Shown: positions 55,697-64,000 of the stretch, one piece after another
Layout: each line of letters starts with the position of its first letter
Numbering within the stretch: position 1 is the first letter of the stretch
Origin: Candidatus Thiodiazotropha sp.
GTDB lineage: Bacteria; Pseudomonadota; Gammaproteobacteria; Chromatiales; Chromatiaceae
Reading direction: 5' to 3'
DNA length: 64,000 nucleotides
Assembly: GCA_023838465.1 (NCBI GenBank)
Contig: JAIVEQ010000006.1
Location: 1-64,000 of the forward strand
Position numbers and translations under genes: made by a program
The notes under the pieces: generated by a model
The model's database searches: none
What the model saw: the letters and a program-made list of their open reading frames with translations, nothing else
What the model was told of the DNA's origin: nothing

Positions 55697-55897
55697 ATGA
55701 ACCGTTCGATCCGCACCCGACAACGATTGGTTGGCGTGTCCTTGTTAGGACTATTGTTCTATTTCTCGCCAATTTTAACCCTATTCGATAAGACTACTGA
55801 GTGGGCCGGATTTCCCATCAGCTATCTCTATCTCTTTGGCGTCTGGCTGGCACTGATCCTCTTGGCCGCTTGGATGGTCGAGGGTAGAAAGCCATAG
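55697..55897 (+). CDS. Small two-segment membrane protein beside a symporter gene
   Basis: 66 residues with membrane segments at about 14-30 and 38-61. It lies 15 bp before the symporter-kinase gene. Short membrane proteins of this kind are common partners of solute:sodium symporters (for example DUF4212 or DUF485), but this one is too short and divergent to assign. A weak AGGG lies upstream of the ATG. Confidence 0.7.
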   Translation: MNRSIRTRQRLVGVSLLGLLFYFSPILTLFDKTTEWAGFPISYLYLFGVWLALILLAAWMVEGRKP

Positions 55898-55912
55898 CAT
55901 CATGTAGGTGTC

Positions 55913-58684
55913 ATGATGACAACTACACTTATCGTTATCCTCTCACTTGGCTACTTGGGCATGCTGTTCGCAATCGCCTACTGGGCTGACCGACGTGCCG
56001 ATCAAAACCGTTCAGTCATTTCCAATGCTACGATCTATGCACTTTCCTTGGCCGTGTACTGTACGGCATGGACTTTTTACGGCAGCGTTGGCCGGGCAGC
56101 GGCGACTGGAGTCGGGTTTCTTCCGATCTACCTGGGACCGACTCTGATTGCCGCGCTATGGGGTACTCTGTTGCTGAAGATGGTGCGTGTCAGCAAAAGT
56201 CAGCGCATTACCTCTATTGCCGACTTCATTGCTTCGCGGTATGGAAAAAGTCATCTGTTGGGTGGCATAGTAACGATTATCGCCGTATTGGGCATAGTCC
56301 CCTATATCGCCCTGCAATTGAAGGCGATCTCACGTAGCTTTACGATACTTCTGACCTACCCGGAAGTCACCATGCCGAATGCTACCGACTCCCTGCCTCT
56401 GTTGCAGGACACGACGTTGTATGTTGCATTGTTGTTGGCACTGTTCACTATTTTGTTTGGAACCCGTCACCTGGATGCCAGTGAGCGTCACGAAGGCATG
56501 GTGGCAGCCATTGCGTTTGAATCCATTGTTAAACTGGTTGCCTTTATTGCAGTAGGGTTGTTCGTGACCTTTCAGTTGCACGATGGATTCACGGATCTGT
56601 TTGACAAGGCTGAAACAGCGGGCATACTCAATCCACTGATTGTGGATGGTATGGATGGGTATGAAAACTGGTTTTCACTGACCCTGTTATCAGCACTTGC
56701 GGTCATGATGTTGCCACGCCAGTTTCAGGTCGCCGTCGTCGAGAACAGTAGCGAACACCATTTACGACGAGCCATATGGTTGTTTCCACTCTATCTGTTT
56801 CTGATCAATATCTTTGTCATTCCGATTGCACTTGCCGGCCAATTAACCTTTGCCGGAGCTGATGTGGATGCTGACACATTTGTTCTGACTCTACCCATGG
56901 CCTATCATCAGAGCACGCTGACGCTGCTTGCCTTTCTTGGCGGGTTGTCTGCAGCAACCGGAATGGTGATTGTCGAGACCATCGCATTGTCTACGATGGT
57001 TTGTAACGACTTGGTCATGCCTGTACTGTTAAGACGCTGGAAGCAGATACCGCCAAATGCTGACCTGAGCCAATTACTGTTACGGATACGACGTGGCGCA
57101 ATTCTCCTAATCCTGTTACTGGGCTTCTTATATTTTCGTCTTGCCGGTGAGGCCTATGCGTTGGTCAGTATCGGACTGATCAGTTTTTCCGCAGTCGCTC
57201 AATTCGCCCCTGCAATGATCATTGGTCTTTATTGGCGGGGTGGCACCCGTGACGGCGCCCTGGCTGGACTATTGTCAGGCTTTAGCATATGGATCTACAC
57301 CTTGTTGCTGCCATCATTTGCCAAGTCGGGTTGGTTACCGGTCGGTCTGCTGGAAGACGGACCTTTCGGTATCGAGCTACTGAAACCGCAGGCCCTGTTT
57401 GGCTTGACAGGACTGAATGAGATCACGCATTGCCTGTTCTGGAGCATGACCCTGAATATCGGTACCTATATTTTATTTTCATTCTGGCGAACCCCCCGGG
57501 TTAATGAAGCGACGCAGGCCACACTGTTCGTTGATGCCTTGAAACACCAACGGTTTCTGGGTGTAGGATTATGGCGGGGTACTGCTGAGATTGACGAATT
57601 ACTCCATCTTGCAGAAAGATTCCTGGGTGCCAGACGGGCTCAAGCGGTATTTCAGGCTTATGCCACTCGACGCAAGATTCAGGGTATCAAGCAATTGCCG
57701 GCAGATGCTGAGACTGTTCATTTCGCAGAAACCTTGCTGGCTGGTGCAATTGGCAGTGCATCCGCCCGTGTCATGGTCTCATCGGTTACCGCTGAAGAGT
57801 CATTGGGCATGGATGAGGTACTTAATATTCTGGATGAGGCATCGCAGATTCGTGCCTATAGTCATGAACTGGAAAAGAAATCACAGGAATTGGAGGCAGC
57901 CACCCGCGAACTGAAGGAGGCCAATGAGCGCTTGCAAGAGCTTGATCGGGTAAAGGACGATTTCATGTCATCTGTCACTCATGAACTACGGACTCCACTT
58001 GCATCGATCCGTGCATTTTCTGAAATTTTGAATGATGACCCGGAAATTGAGCTCAATGAGCGGCGACGTTTTCTGGGAATCATCGTGAGTGAGACTAAAC
58101 GTCTATCTCGACTGGTCAACCAAGTGTTGGATCTTGCCAAGATAGAGTCCGGACGAGCTGACTGGAATGCGGAGGATGTGGATCTGCTGGAGGTCGTCGA
58201 ACAGGCATTGGCCTCCACTGAGCAGCTTTTTGCGGAACGTGGAACCCAGGTCATTCGCGAGACACCCAACAGTGCATGCATGGTAACAGGTGATAGGGAT
58301 CGTCTAATGCAGGTCCTGGTCAACCTACTGTCAAATGCCAATAAATTTGTTTCGGAAAAGTCTGGCATCGTCTGTGTGGGTCTGCACACCTATCATGATC
58401 GATATGAAATCAGTGTGGCTGATAATGGTACCGGTATTGCTGCGGATGAGCTGCCAAATATCTTCGAGAAATTCCGCCAGGCCGGTACTGCAAGCAACAA
58501 ACCAATAGGCACCGGCCTGGGTTTACCCATCAGCAAAAGGATAATTGAACATCTAGGGGGTAGGCTCTGGGCTGAAAGCGACGCTGAGAATGGTGCTATC
58601 TTTACCTTTGCGATACCCAAAAAACAGAATGACGCATTACCTCCCGGAGAGACTCATGCCGAAAAAGATTCTGATCGTGGATGA
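55913..58684 (+). CDS. Symporter-histidine kinase hybrid (CrbS/CbrA class)
   Basis: 923 residues. An N-terminal solute:sodium symporter domain of about 13 membrane segments (about 5-525) is followed by a STAC-like linker (about 555-640) and a coiled segment (648-680). The kinase core has His690 in VTHELRTPLAS and ATPase motifs NLLSNANKF, VADNGTGI and GTGLGLPIS. CrbS in Vibrio and Pseudomonas controls acetate use, and CbrA controls carbon/nitrogen balance and binds histidine. The PAS domain that some relatives have is absent or tiny. The end overlaps the receiver gene by 29 bases, so they are a pair. Confidence 0.9.
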   Translation: MMTTTLIVILSLGYLGMLFAIAYWADRRADQNRSVISNATIYALSLAVYCTAWTFYGSVGRAAATGVGFLPIYLGPTLIAALWGTLLLKMVRVSKSQRITSIADFIASRYGKSHLLGGIVTIIAVLGIVPYIALQLKAISRSFTILLTYPEVTMPNATDSLPLLQDTTLYVALLLALFTILFGTRHLDASERHEGMVAAIAFESIVKLVAFIAVGLFVTFQLHDGFTDLFDKAETAGILNPLIVDGMDGYENWFSLTLLSALAVMMLPRQFQVAVVENSSEHHLRRAIWLFPLYLFLINIFVIPIALAGQLTFAGADVDADTFVLTLPMAYHQSTLTLLAFLGGLSAATGMVIVETIALSTMVCNDLVMPVLLRRWKQIPPNADLSQLLLRIRRGAILLILLLGFLYFRLAGEAYALVSIGLISFSAVAQFAPAMIIGLYWRGGTRDGALAGLLSGFSIWIYTLLLPSFAKSGWLPVGLLEDGPFGIELLKPQALFGLTGLNEITHCLFWSMTLNIGTYILFSFWRTPRVNEATQATLFVDALKHQRFLGVGLWRGTAEIDELLHLAERFLGARRAQAVFQAYATRRKIQGIKQLPADAETVHFAETLLAGAIGSASARVMVSSVTAEESLGMDEVLNILDEASQIRAYSHELEKKSQELEAATRELKEANERLQELDRVKDDFMSSVTHELRTPLASIRAFSEILNDDPEIELNERRRFLGIIVSETKRLSRLVNQVLDLAKIESGRADWNAEDVDLLEVVEQALASTEQLFAERGTQVIRETPNSACMVTGDRDRLMQVLVNLLSNANKFVSEKSGIVCVGLHTYHDRYEISVADNGTGIAADELPNIFEKFRQAGTASNKPIGTGLGLPISKRIIEHLGGRLWAESDAENGAIFTFAIPKKQNDALPPGETHAEKDSDRG

Positions 58685-59030
58685 TGAGCCGAATATCGTA
58701 CTGTCAGTGGAATATCTGATGAAGCGCGAGGGTTATCAGGTGGCAACGGCCAATGATGGGCAGACAGCGTTGGAGCTGCTATCCGAGACTACACCCGATC
58801 TACTGATTCTGGATGTCATGATGCCACGTAAAAATGGCTTTGAGGTGTGTAGTGAGATACGTGCTGATCCCACATTATCCGGGTTGCCCATACTGATGTT
58901 GAGTGCTAAATGGCGTGAAGCAGAAGTCAAGAAAGGCGTTTCATTGGGTGCTGACGCATACATCACCAAACCTTTTTCAACCCATGATCTGGTCAACATG
59001 GTTAATAAGCTACTGAAGTCACAGGACTGA
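58656..59030 (+). CDS. Receiver-only response regulator
   Basis: 124 residues from ATG 58656 (MPKKILIVDDEP) inside the kinase gene, with GGAGA upstream. Phosphoacceptor Asp53 in LILDVMMPRKNG, Thr/Ser and Lys104 region ITKPF present. No output domain. It may pass a phosphate on or act by protein contact. CrbR of other bacteria has a LuxR-type DNA-binding domain; here a separate LuxR-type protein is encoded nearby at 60569. Confidence 0.92.
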   Translation: MPKKILIVDDEPNIVLSVEYLMKREGYQVATANDGQTALELLSETTPDLLILDVMMPRKNGFEVCSEIRADPTLSGLPILMLSAKWREAEVKKGVSLGADAYITKPFSTHDLVNMVNKLLKSQD

Positions 59031-59044
59031 CTGGAGAGATTGTC

Positions 59045-60535
59045 ATGATGCCGACAACACAACAACCTCCCAGACCACCGAAACCCCTTGCCGAGTTTCG
59101 ATCTCCCTTTGCCGGTGCAGGTGTGGGTGATATTCCGTTACGTGAGCTTACCAAAAGCGAACCCTTGATCATAAGCCCTGAAACGACACTCCGTGATGCC
59201 TTGTTTGAACTCAACAGAGACGATGTCCAGGCGGGTGTGATCGCAGAACACAGAGAAAATCCTCTGGGTATTGTTACCTTGCGTGATTTGATCGACGCCA
59301 TCACCCTGAAACGTGCTGATATGGACGAACCGGTCATCTCCTACATGACCGCTGCACCTATATCGTTACCGGTCGATGCACCTGCTCATCGGGCAAAGGT
59401 TGCTTTGACGCGTAGTAGACTGAGTCACCTGGTACTGCTTGAGCCCGATGGTCGTTTATTCAATCTGTTATCCCATTCAGATCTGCCGGGATTTCGAGAA
59501 GGAGGGGCGGAAACCCTGATTAACAGCATTGAACATGCCGGTAATGTCGACAGCATGGCAAAAGCAGCCGAAGCGATTCGGCAACGGGGTCGTGAGCTGT
59601 TTGTCAATGGCATGGCTGTTGAGGCATTGTGTCAATGGATGTCAGGACTGAATGATCTGCTCAGCATCCGTGTGATTGAACTGATTGCCGATGAATTTGA
59701 CCTGCCACCTGTGTCTTGGTGTTGGATGGTATTCGGATCGGAGGGAAGACTTGAGCAGACATTTGCGACAGATCAGGACAACGGTCTGATTTTTATGCCT
59801 GACAACGAAGAGGATACGCCGCGTATCCGCGCTGCCCTGCTACCTTTTGCCAAGGCGGTTAACAAAGCACTGGACCGTTGTGGTTTTGCACTTTGTCATG
59901 GTGATATCATGGCGGGTAACCCCCAGTTATGCCTATCGGTTAGGGAATGGCGCGATCGATTTCAACATTGGTTATCCACGCCAGATCCCAAGTCCTTACT
60001 GAATGCCACAATATTTTTTGATTTTCGCCCCCTCTATGGTCAGGATGAGTTGGTGGATGAGCTACACAATTGGTTGTTACCAAAACCTCCCGAGCATCCA
60101 CGGTTTCTTCATGCACTTGCCACAGAGGCACTGACCTGTTCACCTTCATTGGGATTGTTCGGTCGGTTTGCCTATGATGGCGGAAATCGTTATCCCCATA
60201 CCATTGACATGAAGAGACGTGGTGCACGACTGTTTATTGATGCTGCGCGCATTTGGGCGCTTAAGCATGGTGTCTGGTCAACCAATACAACTGAACGTCT
60301 GCGCGCAGCTGCACCTAAGATGAATCGGTCTCCAGCTGATACAGCGTCTTCGATTGAGGCATTTGATCTGATCCAGCGCGTTCGAATGCAACGGCAGTTG
60401 GCAGGTGGGGATTATGATGAAATCAATCGGGTCAATCCGTCCGAGTTCAGTTCAACACAACGTCTGATGATCAAGGAAGCCTTTAAGCAGGCAAAGGTAC
60501 TACAGCTTCGACTGCGTCAGGAATTTGAACAATAA
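59045..60535 (+). CDS. CBS-domain, DUF294 nucleotidyltransferase-like protein
   Basis: 496 residues. A CBS pair covers about 30-150. A nucleotidyltransferase fold follows with GSEGRLEQTF (231-240) and metal ligands Asp243 and Asp245 in ATDQDNGLIF. A DUF294 substrate-binding-like domain fills the C-terminus. The fold resembles GlnD; the target is unknown. Such genes recur beside acetate/solute symporters, so it may couple carbon supply to a protein or nucleotide modification. It starts 14 bases after the receiver gene. Confidence 0.9.
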   Translation: MMPTTQQPPRPPKPLAEFRSPFAGAGVGDIPLRELTKSEPLIISPETTLRDALFELNRDDVQAGVIAEHRENPLGIVTLRDLIDAITLKRADMDEPVISYMTAAPISLPVDAPAHRAKVALTRSRLSHLVLLEPDGRLFNLLSHSDLPGFREGGAETLINSIEHAGNVDSMAKAAEAIRQRGRELFVNGMAVEALCQWMSGLNDLLSIRVIELIADEFDLPPVSWCWMVFGSEGRLEQTFATDQDNGLIFMPDNEEDTPRIRAALLPFAKAVNKALDRCGFALCHGDIMAGNPQLCLSVREWRDRFQHWLSTPDPKSLLNATIFFDFRPLYGQDELVDELHNWLLPKPPEHPRFLHALATEALTCSPSLGLFGRFAYDGGNRYPHTIDMKRRGARLFIDAARIWALKHGVWSTNTTERLRAAAPKMNRSPADTASSIEAFDLIQRVRMQRQLAGGDYDEINRVNPSEFSSTQRLMIKEAFKQAKVLQLRLRQEFEQ

Positions 60536-60568
60536 CGAACCGTATGCATAACAGACCGGAGTAACTTA

Positions 60569-61117
60569 TCAGGGTTCTTGATAAATACTAGAGGTTGCAG
60601 GTAACAGTAGATCTTCCAGAAAGTAAGCAGAAAGGGCAGCACGGCCACTCAGCTTTGCCTTACGATAGATGGAATGGGCTTGTTGTCTTACCGTCTTCTC
60701 ACTGACATCGCGCATGATCGCAATCTCCTTATAACTCATTCCCTTTAATATCAACAAACCCACTTCACGTTCTGCAGCGGTTAACGCCCATTGATTGAAT
60801 TGTCTGGCGATACCATGACTGAGTCCCTTGATCAGGTCACTCATACCACTTCGCCATTGCATACCCTCGACACGTGCTGTTTCAAGGTCTTTAATCAACA
60901 ACATCTGTGTTTCGTGTTGAATATTGAATTGCTCGGTCAGACGTACCATACCGACAGCGATGATAACGATCAGCGTGGGTTGAATCATCTCGATGAGTAT
61001 CTCACCTAGCGTCAGGTCAGGGTCCTCGAATACTTCCAGTGCAATGAGCAATATACTACCGGCAACGATGATGAATATACTGCGCCAATGTCCCATTTTT
61101 TTTAAATGACCGTTCAT
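60569..61117 (-). CDS. Membrane-anchored LuxR-type regulator
   Basis: 182 residues. Two membrane segments (about 12-28 and 45-59) are followed by a short helical part and a LuxR helix-turn-helix: LTAAEREVGLLILKGMSYKEIAIMRDVSEKTVRQQAHSIYRKAKLSGRAAL (about 110-160). There is no receiver domain. It is convergent with the DUF294 gene. It could be the DNA-binding output of the symporter-kinase system, but that is only suggested by position. Confidence 0.85.
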   Translation of the reverse strand: MNGHLKKMGHWRSIFIIVAGSILLIALEVFEDPDLTLGEILIEMIQPTLIVIIAVGMVRLTEQFNIQHETQMLLIKDLETARVEGMQWRSGMSDLIKGLSHGIARQFNQWALTAAEREVGLLILKGMSYKEIAIMRDVSEKTVRQQAHSIYRKAKLSGRAALSAYFLEDLLLPATSSIYQEP

Positions 61118-61173
61118 GATATCTGTTGCTCAGCTGAAATGTTTTGTACTGTTGCTGGGTTAATAGCAGTTGA

Positions 61174-61259
61174 GTTGATGTCAACGAGCACGGTCGTACT
61201 GCAACCATGCTCGTATCAACGCTAGGCGATCAGGCTGTTCAGAGTTATTGGTTCTGAAC
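61174..61259 (-). repeat. Two stem-loops downstream of the secreted-protein gene
   Basis: The first is a two-part stem: GTTGAT (61174-61179) with ATCAAC (61215-61220) and CGAGCA (61185-61190) with TGCTCG (61208-61213). The second is GTTCAGA (61237-61243) with TCTGAAC (61253-61259). They lie after the stop of the minus-strand gene ending at 61273. No U-tract follows, so they may stabilise the mRNA end or serve a factor-dependent stop. Confidence 0.45.
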
Positions 61260-61272
61260 GCTATCTCGCATG

Positions 61273-62385
61273 CTATTCACAAAAAGCATCGGGAGAGAGT
61301 TCACATAACTCCTCAAGTAACTCTTCCGGATCCTCGATCTCGCATTGCGGATCTACAAGAATATCAAGGGAGTCACCGACACAGAGCAGTTCTTCCCGTT
61401 CACCGGTTAACACGCCATCTTCCATCGCTTCAGCAAGGACAAAACCGATACCTGGAATATAGTACTTATTTTCCGTGGATTCAGGATCGAGTGGTGCAAA
61501 GTCAAATGTCATTAAACAGCCACCGACGTCGGCACAGGGAAAATGCTCATTCTCCACGCTTGGTATTGATGCCAAATCAAGATATTGAATGATATCTTCG
61601 GCTTCACCCAGAGAAAACTCCGTCCTATGTGCAAGACCTACTGTTGGCATTGCCATTATCAACACGCCTGCTTTGGCAAACTCTCTGCCCGATTCAAAGG
61701 AACCGTCCAGGTCAACCAGTATGTCATCCTCAAAATTACGTGCAATTTCACCACAATAGTAGACATTGCCATCCATGTCCTGGGCAAACCAGTCATCGGT
61801 GATCTCCACAGCTACATATTCAATACCACCGTCCTCTTCATCTTCTTCGGCAATCACTACCGCATCCGCGACAACTCGACACAGTACCCCCTGTATTTCA
61901 CGAGACTCTTCAGTAACGTGAACGACCACAGTTTCTTCACCTTCTTCACCAGCCCGCAGTACATAAGTATGACCAGCAACAACTGATACATAGGGATTTA
62001 CTGTTGAGTGATCGACATCATCAGGATCAACAAAGACAATGGCTGGGTCGAGTAGGGGATCAGCGTCATAACGCTCCTCACCTAGAACCTCACAGGCATC
62101 CGTTCGGGCATCGCGCTGATCGCCGCAAAACTCGGCTTCCTCCATCCTTACCAGTTTTGCCTCATCGCGGCAGGCCACACGTTCACTGCGTAGTGCCAGA
62201 TTGGTACAATTCGCCAGAGTGGTTTTGTAGTCGTCTACAACATCGGATTTACACGCTTGGAACATCTGATTTGCGGTTCTTTCGCAGGGTGATCTGCTAT
62301 CCTCCTGTGCGATCGCTGTCGTTGTGAAAAAGAGTGATGACACAGAGAAAGCCAATGTGCTCATCATCAGCAGTGTGTGTTTCAT
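61273..62385 (-). CDS. Secreted acidic protein with cysteine-rich N-terminal part
   Basis: 370 residues with a signal peptide (about 1-26, ending AIAQEDS). Residues 33-98 hold seven Cys at irregular spacing. The centre is very acidic and includes a pattern EESREIQGVLCRVVADAVV...DDWFAQDMDGNVYYCGE. I associate this pattern with a family of uncharacterised secreted proteins; this is a recollection, not a search. The C-terminus has four more Cys-containing blocks. It probably folds with disulfides in the periplasm or outside the cell and may bind divalent cations through its many Asp/Glu. GGGAG precedes the ATG at 62385. No function is assigned. Confidence 0.75.
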   Translation of the reverse strand: MKHTLLMMSTLAFSVSSLFFTTTAIAQEDSRSPCERTANQMFQACKSDVVDDYKTTLANCTNLALRSERVACRDEAKLVRMEEAEFCGDQRDARTDACEVLGEERYDADPLLDPAIVFVDPDDVDHSTVNPYVSVVAGHTYVLRAGEEGEETVVVHVTEESREIQGVLCRVVADAVVIAEEDEEDGGIEYVAVEITDDWFAQDMDGNVYYCGEIARNFEDDILVDLDGSFESGREFAKAGVLIMAMPTVGLAHRTEFSLGEAEDIIQYLDLASIPSVENEHFPCADVGGCLMTFDFAPLDPESTENKYYIPGIGFVLAEAMEDGVLTGEREELLCVGDSLDILVDPQCEIEDPEELLEELCELSPDAFCE

Positions 62386-62927
62386 AATCTACTCCCAATT
62401 TGTTGAATCTATTTTTGGTTGGTGGTTCTCTTCTCAGAGTGATAACGATCAGGAATCGTTACCTGGTATATCGATATTTCATTTCAAATTAATTCTCCTC
62501 GCGTTGTTTTGATCTGTTTATTCAGCAAATAAGTCTCTGCTGAAATACTCACTGTTGTGTAGTGAACAAACACGTCGCGTGATACTTTTCCCAACAGTAG
62601 TGAGTTAGTGAAAATTTAAGTGATGGAAAGCGATCGCACTATAGAATGGATGTTGTACGATAGGTCAGGCAAAACTTAACATGTTGAAAATGCGACTAAA
62701 ATAAACAGAGCGCTGAGGTCCAGGGAGAGTGGATAGAGAGTCAGATCAGATTAAAAATGTTAATGCCGCTAGGGTGGAATATAAGTGGTTCATTGGATAG
62801 CAGTCCTATATAGAACAAATGTCCTATGGTTATTTGACTACTTAACGACTCTACTGGCTTGCAGGATGCTCAATTACAAGTTTCAATTGATTCTGTGATT
62901 CAGCAAAGCCCTTTGGAGTTAGTCTGT
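62386..62927. other. Divergent intergenic region
   Basis: 542 bases between the secreted-protein gene and the porin gene. It is AT-rich, with a palindrome at 62443-62461 (listed) and no convincing short gene. A minus-strand frame crossing 62851-63042 is antisense to the porin start and is not counted. Confidence 0.45.
62443..62461. promoter_or_regulatory. Perfect 7-5-7 palindrome upstream of the secreted-protein gene
   Basis: TAACGAT-CAGGA-ATCGTTA lies 58 bp before the ATG at 62385. Flanking bases extend the symmetry (GA...CC partly). It could be an operator. It is not a good Fur box. Confidence 0.4.
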
Positions 62928-64000
62928 ATGTTTCAGAGTGACCATGGTTTTTCATCTGGATTTCTATCTCTAATCCTGGCAATGGTTGTTTCATATGGTT
63001 TCGCTGATGAGATTGATGATGAAGTGCATACAGAGATTCCATCAGACCAGGCAGATTCAGTCAGGATCTACCGTACACGAGATGAACAGCGTGAAGCGGG
63101 TTTGCAGAGAGAGATTACTCCCTGGCTTACCCTGTCAGGTCTGCTGGAAGGTGAAGTTCTCTCTGCAAGGTTTGATCCACGGGAACGACATCCCGATATC
63201 AAGGCCAGCGAGAGTAATGCAACATTACAGCTGGGACTGATTGCAGATCTGTTCGCTCTGGCAGAGGCTGAGGTGATCGTCGAATACGATACTGATTTAG
63301 ACAAATTTGTTGCTGATGAGGCCATTATAACCTTTGAATATGAACCTTGGGAGTTGAGCCTGGGTAAGCAATACACACCATTTGGTGTCTATTTCAGCCA
63401 TTTTGTGAGTGGTCCTTTGCTGGAGTTTGGAGAGACCCGATCCAGAAAAACCGCAATCCTTACCTATGGACCCAGTGATGAGTTTGATCTCTCCCTCGCA
63501 CTCTATCGGGGCCGGGCAACAGCGCTGGGTAATGATGCGGAAGAGTGGGACTGGGCTGTTGGATTCGAAGCCTGGCCGACAGATAATTTCTCATTTGGTT
63601 TAAGCTATCAATCCGATCTTGCAGATGCGGATGAACGTCTGCTTGAAGAGGAGGACGACCGCTACACAGATCGTGTCTCAGGTATTAGCGGTTATCTACT
63701 ACTGGTCAGTAAACAATTTGAATTCTCATTCGAACTGGTTACCGCTACAGATTATTTTCAGGAACTGGAAAAACATCAAAACCGACCGATGGCATGGAAT
63801 GCTGAATTAGCATACTTTTTTCCGAAGTCTCAATTCGAGCTGGCAATTCGCTTTGAGGAGAGCCGTGAATTAGCAGATGCAGCAAAATATCAGTATGGAT
63901 TGGCTGTTACTCGCTATGAAGGTAAGCATGCCAGTCTGACACTGGAATACTTACATGGACAATTCGAGGCAGGATCCTTTGACATAGAACTTGATGATGA
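62928..64000 (+). CDS. LbtU-like outer-membrane porin, 3' end outside the window
   Basis: Open from ATG 62928 to the window edge (357 codons), with GGAG 9 bases before the start. Signal peptide about 1-25 (ending SYGFA before DEID). The mature part alternates short beta strands: ITPWLTLSGLLEGEVLSA, NATLQLGLIADLFALAEAEVIVEYD, EPWELSLGKQYTPFGVYFSHFVSGPLLEFGETR, and further strand pairs. This matches the LbtU siderophore-porin family, first described for legiobactin uptake in Legionella. The actual substrate is not known. No TonB plug domain is seen. Confidence 0.82.
   Translation, partial: MFQSDHGFSSGFLSLILAMVVSYGFADEIDDEVHTEIPSDQADSVRIYRTRDEQREAGLQREITPWLTLSGLLEGEVLSARFDPRERHPDIKASESNATLQLGLIADLFALAEAEVIVEYDTDLDKFVADEAIITFEYEPWELSLGKQYTPFGVYFSHFVSGPLLEFGETRSRKTAILTYGPSDEFDLSLALYRGRATALGNDAEEWDWAVGFEAWPTDNFSFGLSYQSDLADADERLLEEEDDRYTDRVSGISGYLLLVSKQFEFSFELVTATDYFQELEKHQNRPMAWNAELAYFFPKSQFELAIRFEESRELADAAKYQYGLAVTRYEGKHASLTLEYLHGQFEAGSFDIELDD

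Noticed and set aside
62851..63042. 63-codon minus-strand frame at the right edge
   Set aside because: Overlaps the start and signal peptide of the LbtU-like porin on the other strand and has no family resemblance.

Overview
The window reads as chromosome of a chemolithotrophic, sulfur-oxidiser-like gammaproteobacterium, probably Chromatiales/Sedimenticolaceae and possibly a Thiodiazotropha-type symbiont. That placement is inferred, not proven. It rests on a gammaproteobacterial fatty-acid and cell-division-linked cluster (maf, yceD, rpmF, plsX, fabHDG, acpP, fabF, pabC, mltG, tmk, holB, pilZ, tatD), an Isp-type [NiFe] hydrogenase of the kind known from purple sulfur bacteria, an SHP/diheme cytochrome cluster and a Na+-pumping oxaloacetate decarboxylase. 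No rRNA, tRNA, CRISPR array or prophage was recognised.

Layout. 1-0.65 kb: the end of an IS66-family element that cuts off a multi-pass membrane sensor gene. 1.3-12.9 kb: housekeeping and regulatory genes, including htpX, a glycine-rich RRM protein, an OmpR/histidine-kinase pair, a 167-bp MITE-like inverted repeat, yheT, a LON-domain protein, class I fructose-bisphosphate aldolase, an RRM-like basic protein, a helix-hairpin-helix protein and a zinc metallopeptidase. 12.9-16.6 kb: an unusual receiver/degenerate-GGDEF/coiled-coil protein with a C-terminal membrane anchor, and an HDOD protein. 16.6-32.1 kb: maf, then oadGAB, then the long yceD-to-tatD run; oadGAB sits where maf and yceD are often close neighbours. 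32.1-36.8 kb: a tight three-gene run encoding an OprO/P-type porin, a PhnD-like periplasmic binding protein and a membrane GGDEF-EAL protein. This is the best candidate here for an undescribed signalling unit. 37.0-42.4 kb: a run on the minus strand of a YiiX-like papain-fold hydrolase, fadE and a long-chain acyl-CoA ligase.

42.7-51.4 kb is the hydrogenase locus. hypC-hypA-hypB-hypD run on the minus strand. Divergent from them are the endopeptidase, a HupH-domain protein, the small subunit, Isp1, Isp2 and the large subunit, closed by a strong terminator. hypE and hypF are not in the window. Electrons from H2 would pass from the membrane-associated small and large subunits to the quinone pool through Isp1 (cytochrome b) and Isp2 (HdrD-like Fe-S protein). 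51.6-55.5 kb is a cytochrome b561-SHP-DHC-PepSY-two-component cluster. 55.7-61.1 kb holds a symporter-histidine kinase hybrid of the CrbS/CbrA class, a receiver-only regulator, a CBS/DUF294 nucleotidyltransferase-like protein and a membrane-anchored LuxR-type regulator; by family precedent this may sense acetate or another small carboxylate. The right edge has a secreted acidic cysteine-containing protein and the start of an LbtU-like outer-membrane porin that runs off the window.

All functions are read from motifs and gene order. No database search was run.
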